Program-made: the position numbers and the translations under genes
The notes under the pieces: model-generated
Seen by the model: only the letters and a program-made list of their open reading frames with translations
Databases searched by the model: none
Told to the model about the DNA's origin: nothing
Source: Porphyromonadaceae bacterium
GTDB lineage: Bacteria > Bacteroidota > Bacteroidia > Bacteroidales > Paludibacteraceae
Direction: 5' to 3'
Length of the DNA stretch: 49,634 nucleotides
Assembly: GCA_012523295.1 (NCBI GenBank)
Contig: JAAYIT010000030.1
Span: forward strand, 1-49,634
Shown here: positions 1 to 8,552 of the stretch, one piece after another
Layout: each line of letters opens with the position of its first letter
How positions within the stretch are numbered: the stretch's first letter is position 1

Positions 1-552
1 ATCAAAATGATCCGCAATCAATGCTGTAGAAGCGTGTGCACGATGAGCAGTTCCAAAAGCATCATTGACATAAGCATCGGCATAAGAGGCTAATTTTTTT
101 GTAAATTCTTTTTGAGATGCTTTCACCTCTTTTTTAGCTGCTGCAATTTCTTCTTCAGTTGCAGATTCTGTCACTCGTGGTTTGCCTTCTTCTTCTGCGT
201 AAAAGCGTAGATTTTCCAACAAAAGCGCTTCACCATCCTGAAGTTCGCTTACCATCTTTTCTGTTTCGGCTCCTAATGCATCTGCTGCAAATTTAACCGG
301 AACTCCCAAATGTTCGGAAACACGGTCAACGATAACTTTAAGTGAGAACTTCGGATCGGGATTTTTTTTCGGACGCCCCATGTGCGAAGCAATGATTAAA
401 CGACCACCATCAGCAATGATCTTTTTCAATGTCGGCATAGCTGCACGGATTCGAGTATCATCCGTAATGTTTTGATTTTCATCTACTGGAACATTAAAGT
501 CCACACGTACAAAGGCTTTTTTGCCTTTAAAATTAAAATTGTCTAATGTCAT
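1..552 (-). CDS. pgk: Phosphoglycerate kinase, N-terminal part (cut by window edge)
   Basis: Glycolytic enzyme that transfers phosphate between 1,3-bisphosphoglycerate and ADP in the cytoplasm. The frame is open from the ATG at 552-550 to base 1 and gives 184 codons, about the N-terminal (3-phosphoglycerate binding) half of a protein that is usually near 400 residues. It opens [20 protein letters not shown], with the family substrate-binding motif RVDFNVP near residues 15-21, SHMGRP near residue 61, the LLENLRFY motif and a late [13 protein letters not shown] motif. The 134-bp gap on its 5' side separates it from purE, on the same strand. Identification is secure; the C-terminal half lies outside the window. 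Confidence 0.97.
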   Translation of the reverse strand, partial: MTLDNFNFKGKKAFVRVDFNVPVDENQNITDDTRIRAAMPTLKKIIADGGRLIIASHMGRPKKNPDPKFSLKVIVDRVSEHLGVPVKFAADALGAETEKMVSELQDGEALLLENLRFYAEEEGKPRVTESATEEEIAAAKKEVKASQKEFTKKLASYADAYVNDAFGTAHRAHASTALIADHFD

Positions 553-686
553 ATTTATAATTTTTAGTTTTCAGTTTGTTTTAAAATGCTTGATGTTTGA
601 TGCCGGGTGTTAGATGTTGGAAGTTTTATGCTTGTAACTTGTAACTTATATCTTAGAGTTTGAGACTTGAAATTCAGTACTCAGGA

Positions 687-1193
687 CTAATTTGTCTTAA
701 ATTTAAATTCAACTTCTTTCAACTCTTCGTTCGCTTTAACGATTTTCTTTTTCAGGTTTTCTTTATATTCAGCAAGTCTGTTTTCGATATTCTCATCAGT
801 TGAGGCAATAATTTGAGCCGCAAGAATACCCGCATTCAGTGCACCATTAATTCCTACAGTAGCGACCGGAATGCCGGGAGGCATTTGTACAATAGCGAGC
901 AATGCATCAAGTCCATCCAATGAAGCTTTAATAGGAACCCCGATTACCGGAAGTGTTGTCATTGAAGCTATTACCCCGGGAAGATGAGCCGCCATTCCGG
1001 CTGCTGCGATAATTACTTGCACACCTCGTGATTTCGCGTTTTTTGCAAATTTCTCGACTTCCTCCGGTGTGCGATGCGCCGACAGTGCATGAATTTCAAA
1101 CGGGATTTCTATCTCATCCAAAAAATCTGCCGCTTTTTTCATCACAGGCAAATCAGACGTACTACCCATGATAATGCTTATTTTTGGTGTCAT
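687..1193 (-). CDS. purE: N5-carboxyaminoimidazole ribonucleotide mutase
   Basis: De novo purine synthesis enzyme that converts N5-CAIR to CAIR; class I PurE proteins are small octameric cytoplasmic enzymes of about 160-170 residues, and this one has 168. Visible family motifs are GSTSDLPVM near residues 10-18, SAHRTPE near 38-44, and the glycine-rich AAAGMAAHLPGVIAS and GVPI..SLDGLDALLAIVQMPPGIPVATVGIN segments that form the active site. The C-terminal 25 residues are lysine- and glutamate-rich. It lies between gcvH (106 bp upstream) and pgk on the same strand. Start ATG at 1193-1191. Confidence 0.97.
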   Translation of the reverse strand: MTPKISIIMGSTSDLPVMKKAADFLDEIEIPFEIHALSAHRTPEEVEKFAKNAKSRGVQVIIAAAGMAAHLPGVIASMTTLPVIGVPIKASLDGLDALLAIVQMPPGIPVATVGINGALNAGILAAQIIASTDENIENRLAEYKENLKKKIVKANEELKEVEFKFKTN

Positions 1194-1299
1194 AATACTC
1201 TATTTTTTCGCATAATTACCAGCTTTTAGTTATTTCTAAAATTGAAAAACATTTTAGAATTCTGTAAACTAAAAACTAAAAAAAAACGTAAATTGCTAA

Positions 1300-1674
1300 C
1301 TATCCGATTTGTTTCTGATACTCTTCTGCTGTAAGCAGTTCTTCTTCATTGACATCGGTTACGGCTACTTTAATCATCCATCCTTCGCCATACGGATCGT
1401 CATTTACGAGTTCAGGCTTGTCTTCTAATTTTGGATTTACTTCCAAAATTTCACCCGAAACAGGCATTAATAAATCAGATACTGTTTTTACGGCTTCGAC
1501 CGAACCGAAGACATCGCCTGCATTCAATGTTTCTCCTACAGTCTCAACCTCTACAAACACGATTTCTCCAAGTTCGCTTTGTGCAAAATTAGTAATGCCT
1601 ACATATGCTGTTTCGCCTTCAATTCGTACCCACTCGTGGTCTTTTGTGTACTTTAAATTTGCCGGATCTTTCAT
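1300..1674 (-). CDS. gcvH: Glycine cleavage system H protein
   Basis: Lipoyl carrier that shuttles the aminomethyl group between the P, T and L proteins of the glycine cleavage system. The ATG at 1674 gives 124 residues, close to the family norm; a TTG two codons upstream is also open, but ATG is preferred. The lipoylated lysine is in GSVEAVKTVSD (lysine about residue 63 from this ATG), preceded by the conserved HEWVR and GITNFAQSELGEIVFVE segments and followed by NDDPYGEGWM. gcvP and gcvT are not in the window. Between gcvH and purE lies a 9-bp perfect AT-rich inverted repeat (1234-1242 with 1251-1259). Confidence 0.96.
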   Translation of the reverse strand: MKDPANLKYTKDHEWVRIEGETAYVGITNFAQSELGEIVFVEVETVGETLNAGDVFGSVEAVKTVSDLLMPVSGEILEVNPKLEDKPELVNDDPYGEGWMIKVAVTDVNEEELLTAEEYQKQIG

Positions 1675-1762
1675 AGTCAACTGAATTTTAGTTATTTAAC
1701 TTAAATATATTTATAAAATTTTGAGATACTAAGTTACAAAAAATTTTGAGCTAATCATTGAT

Positions 1763-2857
1763 TTATTTTGGCAAATAAATATCTGCCGAAATCGGATAAT
1801 GATCAGAGGATTTTAATTTTCCTTTCTTAAAGTTATTGGAAAGAAACGTATTATCGTACATTATGTAGTCAATACGAAATCGGTAAAGCTGATGATCAAA
1901 TGTCCAGCCCGTACCATTTCCGGATTCTTTGAATGCATCTTTCAAATTTCCTTTGGTTTTCACGTAAGTGTAAGACGCAGGCACATCATTAAAATCGCCG
2001 CATGAAATCACTTTATAAGGTGATTTTTTAATTATTTCAGAAATTTTCACCGCCTGATTTGCTCTTACTTTGTATGCTAAACTCAATTTTCGTGAAAGAT
2101 ATTTTGTCGCAGCGCTTAATTTTTCTGATGAAAAATCACTTCGCAGATCAGAAGTTTTTTTCATATCCTGCGCGGTTATCCTATTGGACTCCAAGTGATT
2201 ATTTATTACACGCAGCGTGTCTTTTCCAATTACAATATCACTGAAAATTGACATATTATAATCAGCTTTAAAATCAATATTCTTCTTTTTAACAATCGGA
2301 AACTTCGAGAATGTAGCTACACCGAGATCCATATTCCATTTATTAATCAGCTGAAATCCAATATGTTTATAAGGGTATTTTTTAAATATCCGTTCCATAT
2401 CATCTTCCTGAAACTGGGATTCGTTCTTACTTACAGCAAACTCCTGAAGGCAGACGATATCAGCATCAGAATCAAGAATGTACTGAATAACCTTATTGGG
2501 TTTGTCCGGCTTATGCTTTTTCATCATACCGGTATTCATCGTGTTATAAGATAGAAGAGTGATTTTCTGAAGGGTTGTGTCAATTTCCGGTTTTGCAAAG
2601 TTAACCGGAAAAGCACTCTTAACGGTACTCGAAAACAAAATAACAGCAGCCAGTGAAATCAAGAAATACCATTTTCTGAAAAGAGCCCAAAACAAGATAA
2701 ATCCTATGTTTATAATCAAGAAAGGGAATAGCCCCAATGAAGCATATGCAAGTAAAACAAAGGTATTCGGATTGATTAGCGATCCAATCTTAACAAACAC
2801 CAGAGCCAAAACTGCCAAGATATTTAGAAACAATAATATACCTTTTATTAATCTCAT
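1763..2857 (-). CDS. Membrane-anchored endonuclease/exonuclease/phosphatase family protein
   Basis: The 364-residue protein has two or three hydrophobic N-terminal segments (about residues 5-80), then an endonuclease/exonuclease/phosphatase fold with its catalytic signatures: CLQEF (metal-binding Glu), NHLES, SCGDFNDVP and the C-terminal SSDHYPISADI. These Mg-dependent enzymes hydrolyse phosphodiesters or phosphomonoesters; the substrate cannot be told here. The same architecture, next to rhomboid genes, is common in Bacteroidetes. Its ATG (2857-2855) directly abuts the stop of the rhomboid gene upstream (2860-2858), which suggests translational coupling. Confidence 0.88.
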   Translation of the reverse strand: MRLIKGILLFLNILAVLALVFVKIGSLINPNTFVLLAYASLGLFPFLIINIGFILFWALFRKWYFLISLAAVILFSSTVKSAFPVNFAKPEIDTTLQKITLLSYNTMNTGMMKKHKPDKPNKVIQYILDSDADIVCLQEFAVSKNESQFQEDDMERIFKKYPYKHIGFQLINKWNMDLGVATFSKFPIVKKKNIDFKADYNMSIFSDIVIGKDTLRVINNHLESNRITAQDMKKTSDLRSDFSSEKLSAATKYLSRKLSLAYKVRANQAVKISEIIKKSPYKVISCGDFNDVPASYTYVKTKGNLKDAFKESGNGTGWTFDHQLYRFRIDYIMYDNTFLSNNFKKGKLKSSDHYPISADIYLPK

Positions 2858-3736
2858 TTACTTCTTTTGATCAAAAAGCCTCCGTTTTTCTTCTGTCGTC
2901 AAACTTTCATAGCCCGATGTTTTTATCTTATCGAGAATCCGGTCAATTATCTTTTCATTCTCGGCTTTTCGCTGATTGAATTCAGCATCGGACATTTTTT
3001 GAGTATGATAAACTTTCGTTTTTTGTTTAGGTCTTGTTCTGAAAAGATTCACAAAAAAGTCTATTATTCGATTAATTGGTGACGTAATATCTTTCCCTTT
3101 TCTCTCAAAAAACACAAATAAATAACCGGCCAAAGCACCTCCCAAGTGGGCAACTTCTCCCCCGCCATTCTCTCCGGTTAATCCAAAAAAACTAATTACT
3201 ACAGTAGCAATTGCTATCCACTTCAACTTTATTCTTCCTAATAGCAAGAGGTGCATTTCCATATTCGGGACCCTGACAGCCGAAGCTACCAAAATTGCAA
3301 TTATTGATCCTGAAGCCCCCATAAGTATGCTTCGATGCGCAATTAATGCATAATATGGAAAAAAATTAAATGCTAAAACATACGCTGCCGCACCAAGCAA
3401 ACCGCCTATGAAATAGAGCGAAAGGAGTTGCTTCTCGGAATAAAATGTCAAAAATATCTTACCAAACCAGAAGAGCACAAGCAGATTGAAAAGAATGTGA
3501 AAAAACTGCTCATGATAAAACATATAGGTAATCGGTGTCCAGAAATGACTTGCCAGCGACTGTAAATGAGAAGGTACCGAAAACCAGCTTGTATAATCAA
3601 ATTGTGTTAGATTAAACAACTTAAAAACAACCGACAACACACTCACAATAAGGAAGACACCGATATTAACAAAGATTAACTTAATAACCATGTCGCCCCT
3701 TTTATACGTTTGTTTTAAGTTGTCAATAAATTCCAT
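2858..3736 (-). CDS. Rhomboid family intramembrane serine protease (first of two)
   Basis: Polytopic membrane protease of 292 residues with about six transmembrane segments. The catalytic serine lies in LMGASGSIIAI and the partner histidine in EVAHLGGALAGYLFVF, so both residues of the dyad are present. An early HILFNLLVLFWFG segment matches the family N-terminal conserved region. The cytoplasmic C-terminal tail of about 80 residues is highly charged (KAENEKIIDRILDKIKTSGYE type) and resembles the tails of Bacteroidetes rhomboids. It lies downstream of a second rhomboid gene and immediately upstream of the phosphatase-fold gene on the same strand. Substrates are unknown. Confidence 0.92.
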   Translation of the reverse strand: MEFIDNLKQTYKRGDMVIKLIFVNIGVFLIVSVLSVVFKLFNLTQFDYTSWFSVPSHLQSLASHFWTPITYMFYHEQFFHILFNLLVLFWFGKIFLTFYSEKQLLSLYFIGGLLGAAAYVLAFNFFPYYALIAHRSILMGASGSIIAILVASAVRVPNMEMHLLLLGRIKLKWIAIATVVISFFGLTGENGGGEVAHLGGALAGYLFVFFERKGKDITSPINRIIDFFVNLFRTRPKQKTKVYHTQKMSDAEFNQRKAENEKIIDRILDKIKTSGYESLTTEEKRRLFDQKK

Positions 3737-3949
3737 AACTTAATTCGTAACAAAAATCCAATTCGCTTCAGCGACTCGTATCTGAATCGCCTGAAATATT
3801 TTCCCACAGATACCAAACAATTGAATGACAGACCATTAGTCCAAACCGGTTTATACTCATAGTTTCATGACAGCATTCGATATTGCATTGTAAAACTAAG
3901 TTTGGCGATACTATATTTTTGAATCTGTGCTTCTTACAAGTAGATTTCA

Positions 3950-4756
3950 CTAACCTTGTCTGTAGAGATTTCCTTTTTTCCTCCACATTAAAATCAGAAT
4001 TAAACCAAACAACATCCCGCCTAAATGGGCAAAATGAGCCACGCTGTCACCTTTGAAACTTGCGACACCGAGGAAAAGTTCTAAAACCGCGTATCCTGCC
4101 ACGAAATACCTTGCTTTAATCGGGATAGGCAAGAAAATAAGGAATAGTCGTTGCTCTGGAAACAACCAACCGAAAGCGAGTAAAATTCCAAAAATAGCTC
4201 CGGAAGCACCGACTGTGAGTAATGAGTTTTGTAATTCTCTTTTCATCATCAGCACATCGGTAGGTTCCATCCGACTAATATCTCCACTAAAACGGAAATA
4301 ACGAGACAGCTGATCGATATACGGTACCAACGACTCTGTAGTGCCATTAGAAGCGGCGGAATTAATGGCTGTATCCATTGCCGAAAACAGTCCGTTCATA
4401 TCAATGTACCAAAACAATTGCTGTATCAAACCTGCTCCGATACCTGTAACCATATAAAATATCAGAAATTTACGACCGCCCCACACATGCTCCAAAATAG
4501 GACCAAACATAAACAGAGCGAACATATTAAAGAAAATATGGGCTATATTCGGATACGGCGCGTGCATAAACATATACGTCACCATTTGGATCAGATTGAA
4601 TTTTTCTGAAGCAAAATAGTGCATTCCGAGTAAATCTTCCAACCGAACGTTTATTCCCCAACGCAACAAAATGGTCGGCAACATCCAAGCTGCCAAAAAC
4701 ATAATGACATTAATAATTAGAAGATTCTTTACAATCGGCGGTAAGTTTCTTAGCAT
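3950..4756 (-). CDS. Rhomboid family intramembrane serine protease (second of two)
   Basis: Second rhomboid, 268 residues from the ATG at 4756. A TTG at 4786 is also in frame but overlaps a TAnnTTTG promoter box (4784-4791), so it would sit at or upstream of the transcript start and is rejected. Catalytic serine in VGASGAIFGILLAFGW, histidine in VAHFAHLGGMLFGLILIL; NIAHIFFNMFALFMFGPILE is the conserved early transmembrane segment. A long loop at about residues 120-180 is unlike the neighbouring copy, so the pair are diverged paralogues and not a recent duplication. The gap to the next rhomboid (3737-3949) holds no convincing gene. Confidence 0.92.
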   Translation of the reverse strand: MLRNLPPIVKNLLIINVIMFLAAWMLPTILLRWGINVRLEDLLGMHYFASEKFNLIQMVTYMFMHAPYPNIAHIFFNMFALFMFGPILEHVWGGRKFLIFYMVTGIGAGLIQQLFWYIDMNGLFSAMDTAINSAASNGTTESLVPYIDQLSRYFRFSGDISRMEPTDVLMMKRELQNSLLTVGASGAIFGILLAFGWLFPEQRLFLIFLPIPIKARYFVAGYAVLELFLGVASFKGDSVAHFAHLGGMLFGLILILMWRKKGNLYRQG

Positions 4757-4783
4757 GCTGGTAAATCTTTTGATTTGCGAGTG

Positions 4784-4791
4784 CAAAATTA
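4784..4791 (-). promoter_or_regulatory. Predicted -7 box for the rhomboid gene
   Basis: On the minus strand this reads TAATTTTG, a match to the Bacteroidetes -7 consensus TAnnTTTG, 27 bp before the chosen ATG. No good TTTG -33 box at the usual 17-23 nt spacing was seen. Confidence 0.4.
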
Positions 4792-4893
4792 CTAAAAAAA
4801 CTCCGAATAGTAATTATTGAACAAAAATTGAAATAAAAATACAAAATTTTACAATTTTCCGCGCTTATATTTTTTTTTTTACTTGATTATCAT

Positions 4894-4901
4894 TACATTT
4901 G
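4894..4901 (+). promoter_or_regulatory. Predicted -7 box for HU
   Basis: TACATTTG fits TAnnTTTG; the ATG of HU is 41 bp downstream. The -33 region is a T-tract (4871-4880) without a clear TTTG. Confidence 0.45.
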
Positions 4902-4942
4902 TCAAGTATTGCAAATGTTTAATTGTCTTAAATTTTTTAATC

Positions 4943-5215
4943 ATGAACAAAGCTGAATTAATTAGTGCGATTGCTGCCGCATCAGGTTTGACAAAAGCTG
5001 ATTCGAAGAGAGCGCTCGACGCTACTGTGAAAAGTATTACCGCTGCCCTTAAAAAAGGGGATAAAGTGAGTTTAGTTGGTTTTGGAACGTTCTCCGTTGC
5101 AAAACGTGCCGCTCGTACAGGAGTGAATCCTTCTACTAAAAAAGCTATTAAAATTCCTGCCAAAAAAGTTGCAAAATTCAAAGCGGGTTCAGATCTAGCT
5201 GCTGCTGTTAAATAA
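4943..5215 (+). CDS. HU family DNA-binding protein
   Basis: Small nucleoid protein that bends and compacts DNA as a dimer. 90 residues from the ATG at 4943, the normal HU length; an upstream in-frame ATG at 4883 would add 20 atypical hydrophobic residues and would overlap the promoter. It begins MNKAELISAIAAASGLTKAD, contains the family core KKGDKVSLVGFGTFSVAKRAARTG and the basic DNA-binding arm NPSTKKAIKIPAKKVAKFKAG with its conserved Asn-Pro tip. A hairpin terminator follows the stop, so it is probably a single-gene transcript. Confidence 0.96.
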   Translation: MNKAELISAIAAASGLTKADSKRALDATVKSITAALKKGDKVSLVGFGTFSVAKRAARTGVNPSTKKAIKIPAKKVAKFKAGSDLAAAVK

Positions 5216-5235
5216 ATCAGAAAAAATTATTTTCA

Positions 5236-5273
5236 AAAAGGGCATTCTAAAATAAATGTCCTTTTGTTTTTTT
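5236..5273 (+). terminator. Intrinsic terminator after HU
   Basis: An 11-bp stem with one G-T pair (AAAAGGGCATT at 5236-5246 with AATGTCCTTTT at 5255-5265) and an 8-nt loop, followed by a T-rich run ending at 5273. It begins 20 bp after the HU stop. Confidence 0.8.
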
Positions 5274-5327
5274 AAAAACACTGATCCACTTTTCGTACAA
5301 ACATTTAGCATCTTGTTATCAGACTTC

Positions 5328-5358
5328 TTTGAGAAAAACCTGAAAAGCAGTATCTTTG
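5328..5358 (+). promoter_or_regulatory. Bacteroidetes-type promoter for argS
   Basis: TTTG (5328-5331), 19 nt, then TATCTTTG (5351-5358): an exact match to the TTTG/TAnnTTTG consensus. The ATG at 5383 is 24 bp beyond the -7 box, giving a short leader. This rules out the in-frame TTG at 5356, which lies inside the box. Confidence 0.75.
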
Positions 5359-5382
5359 CAACCAGAAATAGAAAAAACGACA

Positions 5383-7176
5383 ATGAAATTAGAAATCCTA
5401 CTTAAAACAGCGACAATAAAAATCGTAAACGAACTTTATAGCGCCGAGGTCAACTCCGATTCCGTTCAATTCCAAAAAACAAAAAAAGAATTTGAAGGCG
5501 ATATTACGTTAGTGGTCTTTCCATTTGTAAAAATGGCACGAAAATCACCCGAACAAACCGGCGAAGAAATTGGCGCGAAACTCAAGTCTGAAGTTGATAT
5601 CATCGATTCTTTCAATGTTATAAAAGGATTTTTGAACCTCAAAATAAACACCTCTTACTGGGTTCAGCAGCTAAATGAAGTACATGAGACTGAAAATTAC
5701 GGATGTACTTTTGCCAATAATAATTCCGAAACGATGATGATAGAATACTCATCGCCAAACACAAACAAGCCGCTTCACCTCGGTCATATTCGGAACAATC
5801 TGCTCGGTTACAGTATTTCTGAAATTCAAAAAGCAAATGGCTGGAACATAGTGAAAACCAACATAGTAAATGATCGTGGCATTCATATCTGTAAGTCGAT
5901 GCTCGCCTGGCAGAAATGGGGAAATGGAGAAACTCCCGAAAGTTCAGGAATGAAAGGTGATCATTTGGTGGGAAAATATTATGTCGAATTTGATAAGCGC
6001 TATAAGGCTGAAATAAAAGAACTAATGGAGCAGGGAATGACAGAAGATGAAGCAAAAAAAGAAGCTCCGCTCATCAAAGAAGCGCAGGAAATGCTCCTGA
6101 AATGGGAACAAAATGACTTCGAAATCCGGAATCTATGGGAGACTATGAACGGATGGGTTTATGCCGGATTTGACAAGACTTACAAGAAACTTGGAGTAGA
6201 TTTTGACAAAATATACTACGAATCAAACACCTATACGGAAGGAAAAGAAAAAGTGGAAGAAGGTGTTTTGAAGGGCGTGTTTTATCAACGCGATGATGGA
6301 TCGATCTGGGCTGATTTGACAGCAGACGGACTGGATGAGAAACTACTCATGCGTTCCGACGGGACTTCAGTTTATATGACTCAGGACATAGGAACCGCTA
6401 AAATTCGCTACGAAGAATATCCAATCAAAAAAATGGTATATGTAGTTGGTAATGAGCAGAATTATCATTTCCAGGTTTTATCTATTTTGTTAGACAAACT
6501 TGGTTTTGAGTGGGGAAAAGATTTGGTACACTTCTCATATGGCATGGTGGAGCTGCCTGAAGGAAAAATGAAAAGCCGTGAAGGAACCGTAGTAGATGCC
6601 GATGATCTTATCGAAGAAATGTTCAACACCGCCCGCGAAACTTCTCGGGAATTGGGAAAATTAGATGGTGTATCGGAAGAAGAAGCCGAAAATATTGCGA
6701 GAATGGTTGGTTTAGGCGCGCTTAAATACTTCATTCTCAAAGTAGATCCCAAGAAGAACATGACATTCAACCCGAAAGAGTCTATTGATTTCAATGGCAA
6801 TACCGGACCATTTATCCAATATACGCATGCCCGTATCAAGTCGGTTCTCCGAAAAGCCGATGAACAAGGACTCTCCTACTCTTCTCTAAAAAACACAAAC
6901 ATCCCGATTTCAGAAAAAGAGCAGTATTTAATTCAGCTGATAACGGAATTTCCGGTTATCGTAAAACAAGCCGGAGATGAATTCAGTCCTGCCGTAATAG
7001 CTAACTATATTTACGATATTTCCAAGGAATACAACCAGTTTTATCACGATTTCACTATTCTTCGTGAAGAAAATGAAGATATTAAGACTCTTCGATTAAT
7101 TATTTCAGACTCCATTGCCAATGTAATAAAATCCGGAATGAAATTGCTTGGAATTGATGTACCGGAAAGAATGTAA
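5383..7176 (+). CDS. argS: Arginyl-tRNA synthetase
   Basis: Class I aminoacyl-tRNA synthetase that charges tRNA-Arg. 597 residues from the ATG at 5383, the normal bacterial length. Domain order: N-terminal additional domain (about 1-110, with the KEFEGDITLVVFPF segment), the Rossmann catalytic domain with the HIGH signature as HLGH in SSPNTNKPLHLGHIRNN, a KMSKS-equivalent loop in EGKMKSREGTVVDADD, and an all-helical anticodon-binding C-terminal domain ending in GMKLLGIDVPERM, typical of ArgS. It has its own promoter and lies downstream of HU. Confidence 0.98.
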   Translation: MKLEILLKTATIKIVNELYSAEVNSDSVQFQKTKKEFEGDITLVVFPFVKMARKSPEQTGEEIGAKLKSEVDIIDSFNVIKGFLNLKINTSYWVQQLNEVHETENYGCTFANNNSETMMIEYSSPNTNKPLHLGHIRNNLLGYSISEIQKANGWNIVKTNIVNDRGIHICKSMLAWQKWGNGETPESSGMKGDHLVGKYYVEFDKRYKAEIKELMEQGMTEDEAKKEAPLIKEAQEMLLKWEQNDFEIRNLWETMNGWVYAGFDKTYKKLGVDFDKIYYESNTYTEGKEKVEEGVLKGVFYQRDDGSIWADLTADGLDEKLLMRSDGTSVYMTQDIGTAKIRYEEYPIKKMVYVVGNEQNYHFQVLSILLDKLGFEWGKDLVHFSYGMVELPEGKMKSREGTVVDADDLIEEMFNTARETSRELGKLDGVSEEEAENIARMVGLGALKYFILKVDPKKNMTFNPKESIDFNGNTGPFIQYTHARIKSVLRKADEQGLSYSSLKNTNIPISEKEQYLIQLITEFPVIVKQAGDEFSPAVIANYIYDISKEYNQFYHDFTILREENEDIKTLRLIISDSIANVIKSGMKLLGIDVPERM

Positions 7177-7194
7177 GAGACTTTTAGTCTTTTT
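7175..7194 (+). terminator. Possible short terminator overlapping the argS stop
   Basis: AAGAGAC (7175-7181) pairs with GTCTTTT (7187-7193) with one G-T pair and a 5-nt loop, running into T residues. The stem is short and starts inside the stop codon, so confidence is modest. Confidence 0.4.
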
Positions 7195-7286
7195 ATTATC
7201 TAAATTTTAAGCTACTTATTTGTTACAAACACTTTTGTTTTTTTTTACAAAACCTATTATTCATTGTACTCAAATCTAAAGTTTCT

Positions 7287-8426
7287 ATGAAAAACAAACC
7301 GCTACTTCTCTTGATTTTTCTTACAAGCTTATTGTTAACGAGCTGTTTCTCAGGCCGAAGAGCATTACATTACGGCGATTATTACACTGCAACCCTGACT
7401 GCAGTCAGCCGACTTCGCGCTCAGCCCAAACATCAGAAGTCACAACAAGTATTACTTCAGGCTTATCCGTTAGCTAAAGAAACAGCATTGCGTAATATCC
7501 AAAACATTCTCATCTCCAACAATCCGGATAAATACGCTTTGATTGTTGATAAATACTTAGCTCTTAATGAGTTGGCTGACGCCATTTACACTTGCCCGAA
7601 AGCGTTGGAATTAATTCCCAATCCCACCCAATATTTCGCGGAACTAAAAGAAGCGAATAACCTTGCTGCCGAAGAAGCCTACCGACAGGGGATGGATGCG
7701 TTGAAAAAAAACACCATTTTAGATGCAAGAGCGGCCTATTTTCACTTTCTGAATGCCGAAAAATTCATCCGAAACTACAAAGATGTTCATGATAAGATAC
7801 AAGAATCGTTGTATATCGGCACATTGAAAGTTGTGGTGCAAAAGCCGATATTGCCTGAAAAGTTTCAAATTTCAGCTGACTTTTTTTATAACAATTTAAT
7901 GTCCAAAATTTCGCAAGTTACAAGCAATAAATTTATCCGGTTTTATTCTTTTGAAGAAGCAAACAAAGAAAATCTCAAACAGCCGGATCAATTTCTATTG
8001 TTGGACTTTGCCGATTTTGCAGTCGGCAATATAGTGGAAAGTCGCAAAACCAATGAAGTAAGCCGAGACAGCGTGTTAGTGGGGACTACAACCGTGAATG
8101 GAGAGAAACAAAATGTTTTTGGTACGGTAAAAGCTCAATTCACCCTATTTCGCCGTGAAGTTATTTCGGAAGGAGTGCTGTCGGTGAGAATCATTGATGG
8201 CATTAATTCGCGGATTTTAGAAGATAAAAAATTTCCCGGAAGGTATGTGTGGGGCAATGAGTGGGCTACGTACAAAGGCGATGAACGAGCGTTAACCAAA
8301 GAAGAGAAAAGAATTTCGAACTCAGAACCAATCATGCCGCCGCCACAGCAAGATTTATTTATCGCGTTCACAAAACCAATCTTTGATCAGACTGTAACTT
8401 ACGTAAACTATTTTTATTCAAAATAG
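7287..8426 (+). CDS. Predicted lipoprotein of unknown function
   Basis: 379 residues. The N-terminus is a lipoprotein signal peptide with lipobox LLTSC (Cys about residue 20), followed by SGRRALHYGDYYTAT. The rest of the first half is helical and alanine-rich (KETALRNIQN, NLAAEEAYRQGMDALKKN) and could form TPR-like repeats. The second half looks like a beta-rich domain with LLDFADFAVGNI and LSVRIIDGINSRILEDKKFPGRYVWGNE segments. No enzymatic motif was seen. Probably anchored in the envelope. It lies between argS and the convergent prmC. I do not recognise the family beyond its being typical of Bacteroidales. Confidence 0.8.
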   Translation: MKNKPLLLLIFLTSLLLTSCFSGRRALHYGDYYTATLTAVSRLRAQPKHQKSQQVLLQAYPLAKETALRNIQNILISNNPDKYALIVDKYLALNELADAIYTCPKALELIPNPTQYFAELKEANNLAAEEAYRQGMDALKKNTILDARAAYFHFLNAEKFIRNYKDVHDKIQESLYIGTLKVVVQKPILPEKFQISADFFYNNLMSKISQVTSNKFIRFYSFEEANKENLKQPDQFLLLDFADFAVGNIVESRKTNEVSRDSVLVGTTTVNGEKQNVFGTVKAQFTLFRREVISEGVLSVRIIDGINSRILEDKKFPGRYVWGNEWATYKGDERALTKEEKRISNSEPIMPPPQQDLFIAFTKPIFDQTVTYVNYFYSK

Positions 8427-8511
8427 GAAATAGGAGACAGTGCCGAAAATCCAATTTTTTTGCGCAAAGATGCAAAGACGCAAAGTTTTTTTTCTAACTA
8501 TTCTGTCTCAG

Positions 8512-8533
8512 TCTCAAAGATAATTTTTTGAGA
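8512..8533. terminator. Possible bidirectional hairpin between convergent genes
   Basis: TCTCAAA (8512-8518) pairs with TTTGAGA (8527-8533) around an AT-rich loop, 20 bp from the end of prmC. No clean T-tract follows on either strand. A GCAAAGA/CGCAAAG-type short direct repeat lies just to its left (8461-8485). Confidence 0.35.
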
Positions 8534-8552
8534 TTGCCGTTGGATTAAGAAC

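Noticed and set aside
3768-3986. 72-codon minus-strand frame after the second rhomboid gene
   Set aside because: It overlaps the rhomboid 3' end in another frame, its composition is not protein-like (scattered Cys, His and Trp, no domain), and it has no promoter.
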